A DNA stretch of 64,000 nucleotides from Paenibacillus massiliensis 2301065 = DSM 16942 (GCF_000377505.1 NZ_KB898191.1:186001-250000), one strand, 5' to 3'; positions 8,766-18,710 are shown, counted from the stretch's first letter. Program-made: numbers and translations. The notes: generated from the letters alone by a model not told the origin.

Positions 8766-9341
8766 CTATCTGATAGGCATTGCCCGGCAGCCCCCCAAAA
8801 ACAGATTCGCGGCAAGCTCAACAGTAGTTAGCAGCTCTGCCTCCTCATATTCCTGGTTGAACATGAAATCCATCTTAAGCCGCTCCAGCATACCGATCAA
8901 GGCTTTGGCATGCAAGGATGCATTACTTACCTCGGCTTGCTCCAGCACCTGGGTCACAAAATCTGTATACCGTTGAATGAAGCCTCTCATATATTCCATC
9001 AATTCTGGATCATTGTTGGGTAGCATGAAGAACAGCTTCGAATGATGCCTCCGCTCATAATGATACCGCAAATGAAGGCTGGCCATTCTATGAATCTGCT
9101 CCTCGAAGGCACACCCTTGAACGGAATGACTGAGCCGCTCCAGGAACTGCTCACAATCACGACGTGTTACGGCCTTGAACAGCTGCTCCTTACTTTCGAA
9201 ATACAGATAGACGGTACCTTTGGCAATTCCTGCCTGCTCTGCAATCTCCGAAATCTTCGTTTCGTAGAAGCCCTTGGTACCGAAAATATCATAAGCCGCG
9301 TCCAGGATCGCCTCCTGCTTATCTCCATGCAGGGCGCTCAT
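8766..9341 (-). CDS. TetR family transcriptional regulator
   Basis: 191 aa. The N-terminal TetR helix-turn-helix is clear (AILDAAYDIFGTKGFYETKI, then AKGTVYLYFESKEQLF). The all-helical C-terminal ligand domain is diverged, as usual. The ATG at 9341 has AAGGGG upstream. It lies 54 nt downstream of the DUF92 gene on the same strand. No exporter is adjacent, so the target is unknown. Confidence 0.88.
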   Translation of the reverse strand: MSALHGDKQEAILDAAYDIFGTKGFYETKISEIAEQAGIAKGTVYLYFESKEQLFKAVTRRDCEQFLERLSHSVQGCAFEEQIHRMASLHLRYHYERRHHSKLFFMLPNNDPELMEYMRGFIQRYTDFVTQVLEQAEVSNASLHAKALIGMLERLKMDFMFNQEYEEAELLTTVELAANLFLGGCRAMPIR

Positions 9342-9395
9342 ATAGCCCCTTCCCCCTTTCTGTCTTGTTGCCCGATCGGGTGCTCTGTTCTAGAT

Positions 9396-10196
9396 TCATA
9401 GAGTCAGTGCCAGCAATGCCAGCGCACCACCGACAATAGAGCTGATCAGATTCACAGCATCATTGCTCATCCAGCCCCAGCCGCGAACGGCAAGAGTCTC
9501 TTGACCGCAGTGCATCTCTACCTCAACCTCGCGGCCACATACCTTGCAGCGATGCATGAGCTGCACCGTAGCCCCGAGATACGAATCTGTGAATGCTCCC
9601 CCTATACCAGCAACGCCTCCGATCAGCAGCCATTCCCACCAACCAAGTAGGGTAGCTCCCTCTACTAGCTGGAACAGCCAGGCACCAACACCAATGGTCA
9701 TTCCACCTGCTAGCGCTGCCCCGGTACCAAGCCATGAGACGCCTCCAGAAGTACCTGGCTGCATTACTTTGCCGTTCAGAATGAACCGCGGTGGCTTCCG
9801 GCTCAAGCTACCGATCTCGGTCGCCCAGGTATCTGACGTTACCGTAGCCATAACCCCAATGAAGAATAGGGCCCACACGGGATGTGGCCATACGAAGTTC
9901 AAGATGCACAGCAGCATTCCGATACCACCGTTCGCCAGCACCTGCCCCGCATCACGGTTCCCGGTCTTGGCATAGGACTTCTCTAATTCAGCCTTCCGTC
10001 CCTGCTTATACTTGGATAGAGCTGTAGACGTGATGAAGAATAACAGCAATGTACCGAACCAGAACAGATTGCCTGCTCCATAATATACAGTACCCATGAT
10101 TACAGCTGCTGCACAGCCGGACAACGTCAGCGAGCGTCTCCGGTATGCAGCTCCGCTCACCAGCAGCGCAGCTGCTGCTCCAATGATCCAGTCCAC
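9396..10196 (-). CDS. DUF92 family integral membrane protein
   Basis: About 266 aa with some six hydrophobic segments and the conserved block SDTWATEIGSLS. The family includes the plant VTE6 phytyl-phosphate kinase and related polyprenol-phosphate enzymes; bacterial members are mostly uncharacterised. The GTG at 10196 has AGGAGG 5 nt upstream. The frame can also start at a GTG at 10211, but that codon lacks a ribosome site. A CxxC...HC cluster near residues 220-235 (CKVCGREVEVEMHCGQ) may bind a metal. Confidence 0.85.
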   Translation of the reverse strand: MDWIIGAAAALLVSGAAYRRRSLTLSGCAAAVIMGTVYYGAGNLFWFGTLLLFFITSTALSKYKQGRKAELEKSYAKTGNRDAGQVLANGGIGMLLCILNFVWPHPVWALFFIGVMATVTSDTWATEIGSLSRKPPRFILNGKVMQPGTSGGVSWLGTGAALAGGMTIGVGAWLFQLVEGATLLGWWEWLLIGGVAGIGGAFTDSYLGATVQLMHRCKVCGREVEVEMHCGQETLAVRGWGWMSNDAVNLISSIVGGALALLALTL

Positions 10197-10292
10197 ATTA
10201 GCCTCCTGCACAATGACATGACTTCAAGCGCGCTTCAAGCATTGCGCCCCATTCTTTACAACTATTCGCTACAGCAGACCTTCACATCAACA

Positions 10293-10916
10293 CTAGCCGA
10301 TCTTGCACGAGCCTTGTGATTCATTTCCCCACTGAAGCTCCAATATATCTCCGCGAACCGTTGGTCCCACTCCTTCGGGAGTGCCTGTAAAGATGATATC
10401 TCCCGCTCCCAGACCGTAATGCTCAGCAATATAATCCGCTACAACCTGCAAGGAGAAGATCAGATTCGATAGGTTACCGCGCTGTACCACCTGTCCATTC
10501 TTCAACAGCGTGAAATCATGCTGAAGCAGAGCCTCCATGCCTGGAAACGGAAGAAACGGTGTAATTGGCGCAGAATTTTTGAAGCCTTTGGCAGCCGTCC
10601 AAGGGTGGCCCTTCTGCTTGATGACCGACTGTACATCACGCAGCGTAAAATCAATGCCAAAGGCAAAGCCGCTAATGCTCTCCGCAAGTGACATCCCTGG
10701 TTCGTAGTGACTTCCCAACTGCAATACAAGCTCTGCCTCATAGTGAAGCTCTCCGCGGTTCAATGGAAGATTCAGTGCATCTCCATTCATAGGTACAACC
10801 GCATGCGACGGCTTCATAAAAATCATTGGTTGTTCGGGTACAGCATTACCCAGTTCCTCAGCATGTAATTTATAATTACGTCCTACACAATACACATTGC
10901 GGATTTCCTTCATCAT
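10293..10916 (-). CDS. Fumarylacetoacetate hydrolase (FAH) family protein
   Basis: 207 aa single-domain FAH-fold protein. It shows VGRNYKLHAEELGN at the N-terminus, the metal-ligand region HYEAELVLQLG with the acidic residues typical of the family, and IIFTGTPEGVGP near the C-terminus. Relatives act as acylpyruvases, oxaloacetate decarboxylases (FAHD1/YisK type) or catabolic hydrolases on 2,4-diketo acids. There is no aromatic degradation cluster nearby, so a general pyruvate or oxaloacetate role is more likely than a dedicated pathway step. Confidence 0.85.
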   Translation of the reverse strand: MMKEIRNVYCVGRNYKLHAEELGNAVPEQPMIFMKPSHAVVPMNGDALNLPLNRGELHYEAELVLQLGSHYEPGMSLAESISGFAFGIDFTLRDVQSVIKQKGHPWTAAKGFKNSAPITPFLPFPGMEALLQHDFTLLKNGQVVQRGNLSNLIFSLQVVADYIAEHYGLGAGDIIFTGTPEGVGPTVRGDILELQWGNESQGSCKIG

Positions 10917-10983
10917 TCTCGTCAGCCACCTTTGTCTGTATAGATTGAAGTTACTACGACTAAAATTTGTAACAAATCAGCTC

Positions 10984-11040
10984 AGAAGCTTATATAGCTA
11001 AATCAGGAGCTTATATGGCTAAATCAAGAGCTTAAATAGT
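10984..11040. repeat. 21-bp tandem repeat, about 2.7 copies
   Basis: Units at 10984-11004 and 11005-11025 (consensus AGRAGCTTATATRGCTAAATC) and a degenerate partial copy to 11040. It lies between the FAH-family gene and the glycerophosphodiesterase gene. The rest of 10917-11190 shows nothing I can name. Confidence 0.7.
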
Positions 11041-11190
11041 ACGGATTATGAACGTATGTAGGGCATGATTAAGTGTGATACAGCCAGAATATGGCCCGTT
11101 ACAATCCGCTACGATCGAGATGACTTTACTGTCAGTCAACAGTAACGCTTGACTATATGGTGCCTACGAATGCCTTCCTGGCAAGAGGGA

Positions 11191-11940
11191 TTATAGGAAC
11201 GGCAGCCAATTGCGCCTGGATATGGCCGTCGGCCACAGCTCAGGGCGATTCGTGCAGATCAGCAATTCCGAATCCATAGCAGCAAGTCGCCTCATAAGTC
11301 GCAACTGATCGACCGTCCAGGCCATGACGATAATTCCCCTCTCCGCCATCTTGCGGAGCAATTGCTTGTTCACATGGGGATAACCGAGCGATAGAAACGT
11401 GCACTCCAGCTTATCCAGCTGTTCTGCGAGATCGTTGGGGGCGGCGTCAATGATCAGTCCGGTTCGTATCTCAGAATCAAGTACCTTGACCTGACGAAGC
11501 GTCTGCCGGTCAAATGAAGTGAGCACCACATCCCTCTCCATCCCACGTGCCATTATCTCTCGCAGCACTGCCTTCTCCAGACCTGGGTACATATTGCCCG
11601 ACGTCTTAAGCTCAATATTAAGCGACACGGAGCCCTGGCACAAATCCAGCACCTCACTAAGCTGTGGGACATGCTCTCCTGCGTACTTCGATGATTTCCA
11701 GGCTCCTGCATCCAATCGTACCAGCTCTGCGGACGTCATATCCCTCACAAGTCCTGTTCCGTTCGTCGTTCGATCCACCTTGAAATCATGAATGACCATC
11801 GGTACACCGTCACGGGATAATTGTACATCTATCTCAATCCAGCTAACAGCAGAACAGTCCAAGGCCAATTGGAAAGCAGCCATCGTATTCTCTGGAGCAG
11901 CATCTGAGCAGCCGCGGTGAGCTACACAACCGTTCCTCAT
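11191..11940 (-). CDS. Glycerophosphodiester phosphodiesterase
   Basis: About 249 aa TIM-barrel enzyme that hydrolyses glycerophosphodiesters to glycerol-3-phosphate and an alcohol. The catalytic and metal motifs are clear: AHRG and PENT at the N-terminus, EIDVQLSRDGVPMVIHD, and EIKxS-like ELKTS further on. There is no signal peptide, so it should be cytoplasmic (UgpQ-like) rather than secreted. A GTG and an ATG are adjacent; AAGGAGG is 7 nt before the ATG at 11940, so I use that. Confidence 0.9.
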   Translation of the reverse strand: MRNGCVAHRGCSDAAPENTMAAFQLALDCSAVSWIEIDVQLSRDGVPMVIHDFKVDRTTNGTGLVRDMTSAELVRLDAGAWKSSKYAGEHVPQLSEVLDLCQGSVSLNIELKTSGNMYPGLEKAVLREIMARGMERDVVLTSFDRQTLRQVKVLDSEIRTGLIIDAAPNDLAEQLDKLECTFLSLGYPHVNKQLLRKMAERGIIVMAWTVDQLRLMRRLAAMDSELLICTNRPELWPTAISRRNWLPFL

Positions 11941-12033
11941 CACACAGCCTCCTTGGGCAAAAGGATGATTGTTCTCCCTTGTTTTGTATCATGGACGCAT
12001 TTCATCATTTACACATTGCATCATGTACGCCTT

Positions 12034-13494
12034 TTATCGCGTCGTCACACGTCCATCTGCTTCGATTTGGGCCCCACCGATGGATACCGCGGTCAATTCC
12101 CGATATAGCTGGCTTGCCTCCTCGGCTCCCATAGGTACAGGCTGACCCAATTCAGTACGATAAGGGATAAGCTGCAGCTGGCAATCCCCCTGCTTGGTGC
12201 ACGAGGCTTGAAAAATGGCAGTCTGCAGCGTTAACGGGTCCAGAGCTTTGGAGAAAATAAAGTTACCCGTGCTATAAGCAATCCATTTCCCTTTATACTG
12301 CTCTAGTCCCTGTAATACATGTGGATGTCCGCCCATGACGAGATCGGCTCCAGCATCAATGAATTCATGTGCAAGCTTGCTTTGATGCGCCTCAAGCGTC
12401 CTCGTCTTCTCCTTACCCCAATGAGCAGTTACTATGACCAGATCTGCTTGCTTGCGCGCTTCTCGGATTGCTTTCAATGCCAGGGTGGAATCATAGGCCC
12501 CTGCAACACCAGGCCCATTACCAGCATACCAGCTGACTTTGGGAATAACACGGCTAAAGCCAAGCAGAGCGATTCTGATCCCGTTTCTCTCATAGTAGAT
12601 TGGTGCGTAAGCCCGCTCCGCTTGCTTGCCTGCACCCATATATCCAATGCCATATTGCTGCAGGTAGCTCATCGTATCCAGCAGCCCTTCTACTCCTTGA
12701 TCCAAAATGTGATTATTGGCTAAATTCACAGCGTCCATGCCAGCTGCTGCAAGAGCAGAAAGTGCCTTCGGCGAGGATTTATAGACATAGGTCTTGTCTT
12801 CGGCCTTCTGTCCACGAGTCGTGACCGGGGTTTCCAGATTACCAACCGTTAGGTCGTCCGTCCGAAATAGATCCCCAAGATATTGATACGGAAAATCAAA
12901 GCCCTTGCTCTCCAGCCGCTCTTCGACCTTGCCGGCAAATTGAATATCGCCCACAAAGTGCATGAGCACCCGATCAACTGAACCGCTCCCTGTGGAAGTA
13001 TCCCCACCTTCTACAGGAGCAATAGTCTCCTGCTGTGCCATGTCCTCTATTGTTGGGGAGCTGCCACCAGCGGCCTCATCCATCTGTCTCGGTTCGTCGG
13101 CTTCTGAACGTTCAGGTGTGTCTGCTGCTACGCCGCTGTCGTCTGTCGGTTTGTCATCAGTAGATTCATCCTCAGCACTTGCTTGCTGTGTCTTCTCTTC
13201 TCCCTCTGTTCCGAACTGTTCAGTGACAGAAGTATCACTGTCCACGGCACCATCGAATCGTTCCTGCTCACCGTTATGTTCAGCTACAGCACGGCTGTTG
13301 TCTGCCATTTCCGGATTCGATGCTGTAGCTTGATGATTGTTCATCCAGGCTCCCGTATGTTCAGTCCAGAGGTAGACGCCTACCACTGCTCCAATCATGA
13401 GCAGCAAAGTCAGGTTCACCATCATCATGATTCTGGTTTTATGCTTGCGACGTTTCTTTTGCTTATTATACTTCTCGCTTCTTGAGAGGGGCAT
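12034..13494 (-). CDS. CapA family protein (membrane-anchored calcineurin-like fold)
   Basis: About 486 aa. It begins with a basic N-terminus and one membrane anchor (about residues 22-43), then a long Ser/Thr/Glu-rich linker to about residue 170, then the CapA/PgsA domain. The domain shows VGDIQFAG, GNLETPV, NLANNHILDQG, AHWGKEK and MGGHPHVLQG, and ends with YSTGNFIFS. CapA/PgsA proteins take part in export or anchoring of poly-gamma-glutamate in some Bacillales. No capB/capC genes are adjacent here, so the substrate is unknown. The start is set by AAGGAG 6-8 nt before the ATG at 13494; an earlier ATG exists at 13512. Confidence 0.85.
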   Translation of the reverse strand: MPLSRSEKYNKQKKRRKHKTRIMMMVNLTLLLMIGAVVGVYLWTEHTGAWMNNHQATASNPEMADNSRAVAEHNGEQERFDGAVDSDTSVTEQFGTEGEEKTQQASAEDESTDDKPTDDSGVAADTPERSEADEPRQMDEAAGGSSPTIEDMAQQETIAPVEGGDTSTGSGSVDRVLMHFVGDIQFAGKVEERLESKGFDFPYQYLGDLFRTDDLTVGNLETPVTTRGQKAEDKTYVYKSSPKALSALAAAGMDAVNLANNHILDQGVEGLLDTMSYLQQYGIGYMGAGKQAERAYAPIYYERNGIRIALLGFSRVIPKVSWYAGNGPGVAGAYDSTLALKAIREARKQADLVIVTAHWGKEKTRTLEAHQSKLAHEFIDAGADLVMGGHPHVLQGLEQYKGKWIAYSTGNFIFSKALDPLTLQTAIFQASCTKQGDCQLQLIPYRTELGQPVPMGAEEASQLYRELTAVSIGGAQIEADGRVTTR

Positions 13495-13599
13495 CATTCT
13501 CTCCTTTATCATGTCATAGAAGCCGCATAGTCGTCACAGACAATCCAGCTTAACTCTATTTCCGTTCGGGTACTCATTTTATTATATAACAGCGCTGTT

Positions 13600-13634
13600 T
13601 ACAAAGAGAACCCCCCGCTGTCGGCGGAGGGTTC
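13600..13634 (-). terminator. Probable terminator of the hem operon
   Basis: An 11-bp GC-rich stem (13608-13618 with 13624-13634, one mismatch) about 75 nt past the hemY stop, followed on the minus strand by a modest T-rich run (TCTCTTTGT). Confidence 0.55.
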
Positions 13635-13707
13635 AACTACAATAGGTCTTTGGGCCTTGAACTTCGAGACTGTGGTAGCAGTGATCATCCACTAGCAGTC
13701 TTTGGCA

Positions 13708-15156
13708 TTACCTTGCAGCAACGGAGGACAAGCCTGCCCGCTCCACTGCTATGCCAGCATATTCCTTAGCTTGACGAATACAGTCCGGCAATCCAATTGC
13801 ATCATAACCCGCTCCGGCGACGTATACTCCTGGCAGCACGTCACCAAGCTCCTTGCGTAGGGTTGCCACATTAGCTGTGTGACCTACCGGATACTGAGGC
13901 ATGGAGTTGGGGAGCCGGGTAATCTCGGTGAATAGCGGCTCAGCAGTTACACCCATGAGATCGCGTATGTCCTTACGCACCCGTTCAATCAGCTCCTGAT
14001 CTGGCAGACCAACGCTCTGCTCGGCACCTGCTCGGCCAACATAGCAGCGCAGCAGTACCTTGTCCTCTGGACTGGTGTGCAGCCATTTGGCTGAGGTCCA
14101 GGTACAAGCCGTGATGTCTCTGCCCTCTTTGCGCGGCACGAGGAAGCCAGAGCCGTCGAATACATTCTCGATGTCTGCTCGCTCGAAGGCCATAATCACA
14201 TTGGCCACTGAAGCGTAGTTCATCGCTGCAAGCTCCTTGGTATCTACGTGGGGGCTCAGGAGGGGAGCCGCTGCGAATGTAGGAACCGTTACGAATATTT
14301 CATCTGCCTCCAGCAATGTCCCATTATCCAGTTGTACGGTGTATCGTGAAGCTATGCTTGCGCCCGCAGCGGTCTTGTGTATGGCAACAGCGCCCGTACC
14401 GGTGAGCAATTCGCATGATTGCAGCTCATGAATCAAGGCATGTACCAGGCTTTGTAAACCTTGTCTAAAGGTCATGAACATGCTCTTCCGTGTGCCTGTG
14501 TGCGTCTCCTGCGGCTTTCTTCCGGTCATCATACCGCGAATCAGGCTCCCATACTCGCGTTCGACATCACCGAACTGGGGAAAAGTGGCATGCAGACTAA
14601 GCTGATGCATCTCAGCCGCATATATGCCTGCAAGCAGCGGCTCCGTAATGTTCTCCAGCACCTCTCTGCCCAGCCGTCGCTCGATCAGCTCGCCCAGCGG
14701 CTCGTCCTCTGTGCTTCGCCGTGGCGGAATGAGGAAATCCATCAGCGCCCTAAGCTTGCCCGCTCCCGATACAAGACCGCTCTGGAGAAACGGCTTCAGC
14801 TCCGTCGGAATCCCAAGCACCAAGCCAGGTGGCATAGGATGAAGTCGCCCATTCTGCACGATATACGTCTTCTTGGCCTCCGGGTTGGTCGTAACCAGCT
14901 CATGATCCAGCTCTAGCTCCTTCGCCAAATCTATCATGGCCGTCTTACGGGCCAGAAATGAATCAGGTCCCTTCTCAATGACAAAGCCATCCTTGTGTAA
15001 AGTCTCAATCTTTCCGCCAAGGACAGGGGCCTTCTCCAGCACGGTAATCTGCGGCTCGTAGCCTGCTTCCTTAAAGAGCTTGCGACTATAAAAGGCAGCG
15101 CTAAGACCGGTGAGTCCGCCTCCGATAATGACGATTCTGCGCGGTGTTAATCCCAT
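13708..15156 (-). CDS. hemY: Coproporphyrinogen III / protoporphyrinogen oxidase HemY (CgoX)
   Basis: FAD-dependent oxidase, 482 aa. The dinucleotide-binding motif IIGGGLTGLSAAFYS is at the N-terminus, the GPDSFLARK region follows, and the FAD-binding end VYVAGAGYDAIGLPDCIRQA is near the C-terminus. In Gram-positive bacteria this enzyme oxidises coproporphyrinogen III to coproporphyrin III (CgoX), which the ferrochelatase upstream then uses. It is the last gene of hemE-hemH-hemY, 7 nt after hemH. Confidence 0.93.
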   Translation of the reverse strand: MGLTPRRIVIIGGGLTGLSAAFYSRKLFKEAGYEPQITVLEKAPVLGGKIETLHKDGFVIEKGPDSFLARKTAMIDLAKELELDHELVTTNPEAKKTYIVQNGRLHPMPPGLVLGIPTELKPFLQSGLVSGAGKLRALMDFLIPPRRSTEDEPLGELIERRLGREVLENITEPLLAGIYAAEMHQLSLHATFPQFGDVEREYGSLIRGMMTGRKPQETHTGTRKSMFMTFRQGLQSLVHALIHELQSCELLTGTGAVAIHKTAAGASIASRYTVQLDNGTLLEADEIFVTVPTFAAAPLLSPHVDTKELAAMNYASVANVIMAFERADIENVFDGSGFLVPRKEGRDITACTWTSAKWLHTSPEDKVLLRCYVGRAGAEQSVGLPDQELIERVRKDIRDLMGVTAEPLFTEITRLPNSMPQYPVGHTANVATLRKELGDVLPGVYVAGAGYDAIGLPDCIRQAKEYAGIAVERAGLSSVAAR

Positions 15157-15163
15157 GTCCTCT

Positions 15164-16105
15164 TCATCCCTTTTTCCATCGGCTTATAACGACATCACTC
15201 AACGTCTCCATATACAGGGGATCACTATTAAGCGAGTCAGTCCGTTGTAATCTCATATCCAGCTCGCGTGCCACGGCCTGAGCTTCGATATCCAGATCAT
15301 ACAATACCTCCAGATGGTCGGATACGAAGCCGATCGGGGCCGACAATACGTACTCCACCTGTTCCTCATGCAACACATGCAAAGTATCTAGAATGTCTGG
15401 TCCGAGCCATGGCTCTGCCGTCCTGCCTGCACTCTGCCATGTGAACTGCCAGGACCCCACTCCAGCCTGCTCCGCTATAGCCTTGGAGGTCTCCATCAGT
15501 TGATCCACATAAGGATCACCCATCTCCAGAATTCGCTCAGGAAGACTATGGGCACTGAACAACACCCGTACAGAAGCTCGGTCTGCGCCTGCTTCCTCGA
15601 ACAAATCCAGCTTGGCTGTCACACGGTTCGTCAATGCCTTGATCAGCAATGGATGCAGATGGTAGCTCTCCACAAAATCCATCTGGATACCTAGCTCCTG
15701 TGCCTTCTCTTCTGCCCTCTTAATATAACTGCCAACGCTCATGACGGAATAGTGAGGTGCCAGGACCACGCCGATCCCCCGCTGAATACCATCGCGGGCC
15801 ATCGCCTCAACACCATCCTCAATAAACGGTGCAGCATGCTTCAAGCCTTGATAGCATACGAACTCAACGTTCGGATCTGGATTGTTGCGTCCCAGTGCTT
15901 CCTGTACATTTTTGACCTGACGATCTGTATTCTCACGCAACGGGAATACTCCGCCCACGATAGCCTTGTAACGATCTGTTAGCTCCTGCAGCTGCTCTGC
16001 TGACGGAGCACGCCCACGACGGATATGTGTGTAATAGGCCTCGACTTGCTCCAGACTCTCCGGCGTGCCATATGACATAACAAGTACACCTATCTTCGTT
16101 TTCAT
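15164..16105 (-). CDS. hemH: Ferrochelatase HemH (coproporphyrin ferrochelatase, CpfC)
   Basis: 313 aa, the usual length of the soluble Bacillus-type enzyme. It inserts Fe2+ into coproporphyrin III (Gram-positive branch). Active-site His186 lies in LFSAHSLPERI and Glu266 in PIGFVSDHLEVLYD, matching the B. subtilis catalytic pair. It is the middle gene of the hem operon. ChdC (HemQ), which would finish heme, is not in the window. Confidence 0.95.
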   Translation of the reverse strand: MKTKIGVLVMSYGTPESLEQVEAYYTHIRRGRAPSAEQLQELTDRYKAIVGGVFPLRENTDRQVKNVQEALGRNNPDPNVEFVCYQGLKHAAPFIEDGVEAMARDGIQRGIGVVLAPHYSVMSVGSYIKRAEEKAQELGIQMDFVESYHLHPLLIKALTNRVTAKLDLFEEAGADRASVRVLFSAHSLPERILEMGDPYVDQLMETSKAIAEQAGVGSWQFTWQSAGRTAEPWLGPDILDTLHVLHEEQVEYVLSAPIGFVSDHLEVLYDLDIEAQAVARELDMRLQRTDSLNSDPLYMETLSDVVISRWKKG

Positions 16106-16146
16106 CAGTGTGGTACCTCCGGTTCATTTAATTGTGCGTATATAAA

Positions 16147-17208
16147 TTAACGCGTTACTCCTACACCTTTGCTAATAGCCGCTGCTGAATATTCATGAAT
16201 GTAAGTTGTCAGCTCACGTAGCTTATCGAGTGACGCTTCAGGAAATAACCCATGTCCCAGATTGAAGATGTAGCCAGGATTCTGCATCCCTTCGTCTATA
16301 ATCACCTTAGCCCGCTCCTGAATTACCTTCATCGGAGCTGTGAGCACGTACGGGTCCAAATTGCCTTGTACACTAAATTTGTCCCCAAGTCGATGTCTTC
16401 CTTCGGTAATGGATACGCGCCAGTCAAGGCCAATAACATCAGCCTTAAGTCCTGAGAGCAACGGTAACAGTTCTCCCGAGCTTACGCCTGGAAAATAGAT
16501 CTTGGGCACATGCAAGTCCGCTAATTCGTCAAAAATTCGCCGAATTGTCGGCAATACGTAATATTCGAAATCCTTGGGCGCGAGCGCACCAACCCAGCTG
16601 TCGAATAGCTGGAAAGCCTTACCACCATTAGCTATGTGCGCACGTAGATACGTAATAACCATATCGCCCAGCTTATCCATAAGGCGGAACCACATGTCTG
16701 GCTCTCCATACATCATTTCCTTTGTACGAATATACCCCTTGGACGGTCTACCTTCGATCAGATAGCTTGCAATCGTGAATGGCGCTCCGGCAAAAGTGAT
16801 CAGCGGTACCTTCAGCTCACGATCCAGAATTCGGATGGTCTCCATAATGTGACTCAGGTCCGCATCCACGTCAATGGGACGCAAGCGGTCGATATCTGCT
16901 GCGCAACGGATCGGATTCTCGATGACTGGTCCTATATTTTTTACGATATCAAAATCAATACCGAGCGAAGCAACCGGATTCATAATATCCGAATACAAAA
17001 TAGCAGCGTCCACTCCTAGCTTGCGTACTGGCATTAGAGTGACTTCTGCGGCTAATTCAGGCTGTTTGCATATTTCAAGCAAGGAATATTTCTCTTTAAT
17101 CTTACGGTATTCCGGGTCGTATCTCCCGGCCTGCCTCATGTACCAGACAGGAATATGATCCACCTGCTCCCTATAGCAGGCGCGAATGAATGTATCGTTG
17201 TATGTCAT
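16147..17208 (-). CDS. hemE: Uroporphyrinogen decarboxylase
   Basis: Converts uroporphyrinogen III to coproporphyrinogen III by four decarboxylations. About 353 aa, with the signature PVWYMRQAGRYDPEYR near the N-terminus and the second signature GxxFxxxSY-like region ITFAGAPFTIASYLIEG. The ATG at 17208 has GGGGG 9 nt upstream; an in-frame TTG at 17229 is less likely. It heads the hemE-hemH-hemY operon and is divergent from the MFS gene. Confidence 0.95.
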   Translation of the reverse strand: MTYNDTFIRACYREQVDHIPVWYMRQAGRYDPEYRKIKEKYSLLEICKQPELAAEVTLMPVRKLGVDAAILYSDIMNPVASLGIDFDIVKNIGPVIENPIRCAADIDRLRPIDVDADLSHIMETIRILDRELKVPLITFAGAPFTIASYLIEGRPSKGYIRTKEMMYGEPDMWFRLMDKLGDMVITYLRAHIANGGKAFQLFDSWVGALAPKDFEYYVLPTIRRIFDELADLHVPKIYFPGVSSGELLPLLSGLKADVIGLDWRVSITEGRHRLGDKFSVQGNLDPYVLTAPMKVIQERAKVIIDEGMQNPGYIFNLGHGLFPEASLDKLRELTTYIHEYSAAAISKGVGVTR

Positions 17209-17288
17209 TAATGTAAGCCCCCAATTCAAGTAAATACCCGACCGTCGAATTGCAGCTTTCGCAATCCTTTGCGCAAAACTCTTATATT

Positions 17289-17317
17289 ATTATGCCCTTT
17301 TTAGCAAGCCGGAACAA
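17289..17317 (-). promoter_or_regulatory. hemE promoter
   Basis: Minus strand TTGTTC (17312-17317), 17-bp spacer, CATAAT (17289-17294), about 80 nt before hemE. Confidence 0.55.
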
Positions 17318-17355
17318 CCTCGATACAACAGCTAACGATGACAAACCCGTGACAG

Positions 17356-17387
17356 TTGGATAAAGTTTGCATGAAGTGTGTTATACT
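17356..17387 (+). promoter_or_regulatory. MFS gene promoter (extended -10)
   Basis: TGTTATACT (17379-17387) is an extended -10 element; a weak TTGGAT lies upstream. It faces the MFS gene, leaving a leader of about 110 nt. Confidence 0.5.
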
Positions 17388-17501
17388 AGTGGGACGGCTT
17401 TTTTTGGTTATCACCTTTTATAAGACACCCGATCCGTTTCTATCTGCTGCTGTTGGATATATAGAAATCAGGGTTTCTTTTGGTGAAAGGATGTGTTCGT
17501 C

Positions 17502-18710
17502 TTGCCTAGATGGAAGATCAACCTGATTGTGCTCTGGTTTGGTCAATTTTTGGTTAATGCGGGTATGACTATGATTACCCCGTTTTTATCTTTATATCTT
17601 GCGAGGGATTTGAATGTTGTAGATGAGCATGCGATCGGCCTATGGGCCGGCTTTATTTTTGCCGCCAACTTTCTAACCTCGTTCATTTTCCAGCCTTTGT
17701 GGGGCAAGCTGGCTGACCGCTATGGACGGAAAATCATGCTGCTGCGCTCAGGCTTTGGCATGGCCATCGTTATCGGGTGTATGGGACTTGTCACGCATCC
17801 CTGGCAGCTCCTTGCACTGAGGCTCCTGAACGGTACAATTTCCGGATTCAACCCAGCCTCAATCTCTCTGATCTCCAGCACGACTCCCAAAGAACGGATG
17901 GGCTTTTCCATGGGGATCATGCAGTCGGGACAGATGGCAGGGACGATTCTGGGGCCGTTGCTCGGTGGATTCATGGCGGATCTGGTCGGGTTCAGGCCAA
18001 TCTTCTATATTACAGGTGGACTGATTTTCGCTGCGAGCTTGTTGGCGTTATTTCTGGTAAAAGAGAATTTCAGCCGCTCCGAGGCGGCCAAGATGCCGCA
18101 GACCTCTGTCCTGGAAGGCCTGAAGGAATTGAGCCATACACCACAGCTCCCGGCTCTGTTCACCGTCACCTTCCTGCTACAGTTCGCCATGATCAGTACA
18201 GTGACGCTCCTTCCGCTATATGTACAGAATTTGTACGGAACCGCTGAGGGTATTGCGCTCGTGGCCGGGTTCGTCACTGCAGTAACTGGCTTATCCAATA
18301 TGCTCTCTTCACCGATTCTCGGTCGGGTAAGCGACAGGGTCGGGGCGCATCGCGTGCTGCTGGTAGCACTGGCGGGTACAGCTATGATGCTCATTCCCCA
18401 AGCCTTCGTACAATCAGTCACCCAGCTCGCAGCGGTCCGATTCATGATGGGGGTATTTATGGGCGGGCTTCTGCCTAGTGTGAATGCGTTAATTCGCTCA
18501 TACACGCCAGAAGGAATGGAGAGCCGGGCCTTCGGCTTCAATACCAGTGCTCTAGCGCTGGGGAACATGCTGGGCGCTGTTATTGGCGGGGTGTTGTCAG
18601 GCTTCATTGGTATTGAGGGCTTGTTCATTATGTCAGGCTGCATGCTACTCGTGAATATGGTCTGGGTGCGCCTGAAGCTCTACAAGCACACGGAGCATGA
18701 ATTTAGATAA
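17502..18710 (+). CDS. MFS multidrug-type transporter
   Basis: About 402 aa with 12 predicted membrane segments. The loop 2-3 motif GKLADRYGRKIMLLRS is typical of drug:H+ antiporters, and it is partly repeated in the second half (GRVSDRVGAHRVLL). The likely role is efflux of drugs or metabolites. The frame can begin at GTG 17493 or TTG 17502. AAAGG lies 2 nt before the first and 11 nt before the second, and homologous proteins usually begin at MPRWK, so I prefer TTG. It is divergent from hemE and followed by a hairpin at 18952. Confidence 0.88.
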   Translation: MPRWKINLIVLWFGQFLVNAGMTMITPFLSLYLARDLNVVDEHAIGLWAGFIFAANFLTSFIFQPLWGKLADRYGRKIMLLRSGFGMAIVIGCMGLVTHPWQLLALRLLNGTISGFNPASISLISSTTPKERMGFSMGIMQSGQMAGTILGPLLGGFMADLVGFRPIFYITGGLIFAASLLALFLVKENFSRSEAAKMPQTSVLEGLKELSHTPQLPALFTVTFLLQFAMISTVTLLPLYVQNLYGTAEGIALVAGFVTAVTGLSNMLSSPILGRVSDRVGAHRVLLVALAGTAMMLIPQAFVQSVTQLAAVRFMMGVFMGGLLPSVNALIRSYTPEGMESRAFGFNTSALALGNMLGAVIGGVLSGFIGIEGLFIMSGCMLLVNMVWVRLKLYKHTEHEFR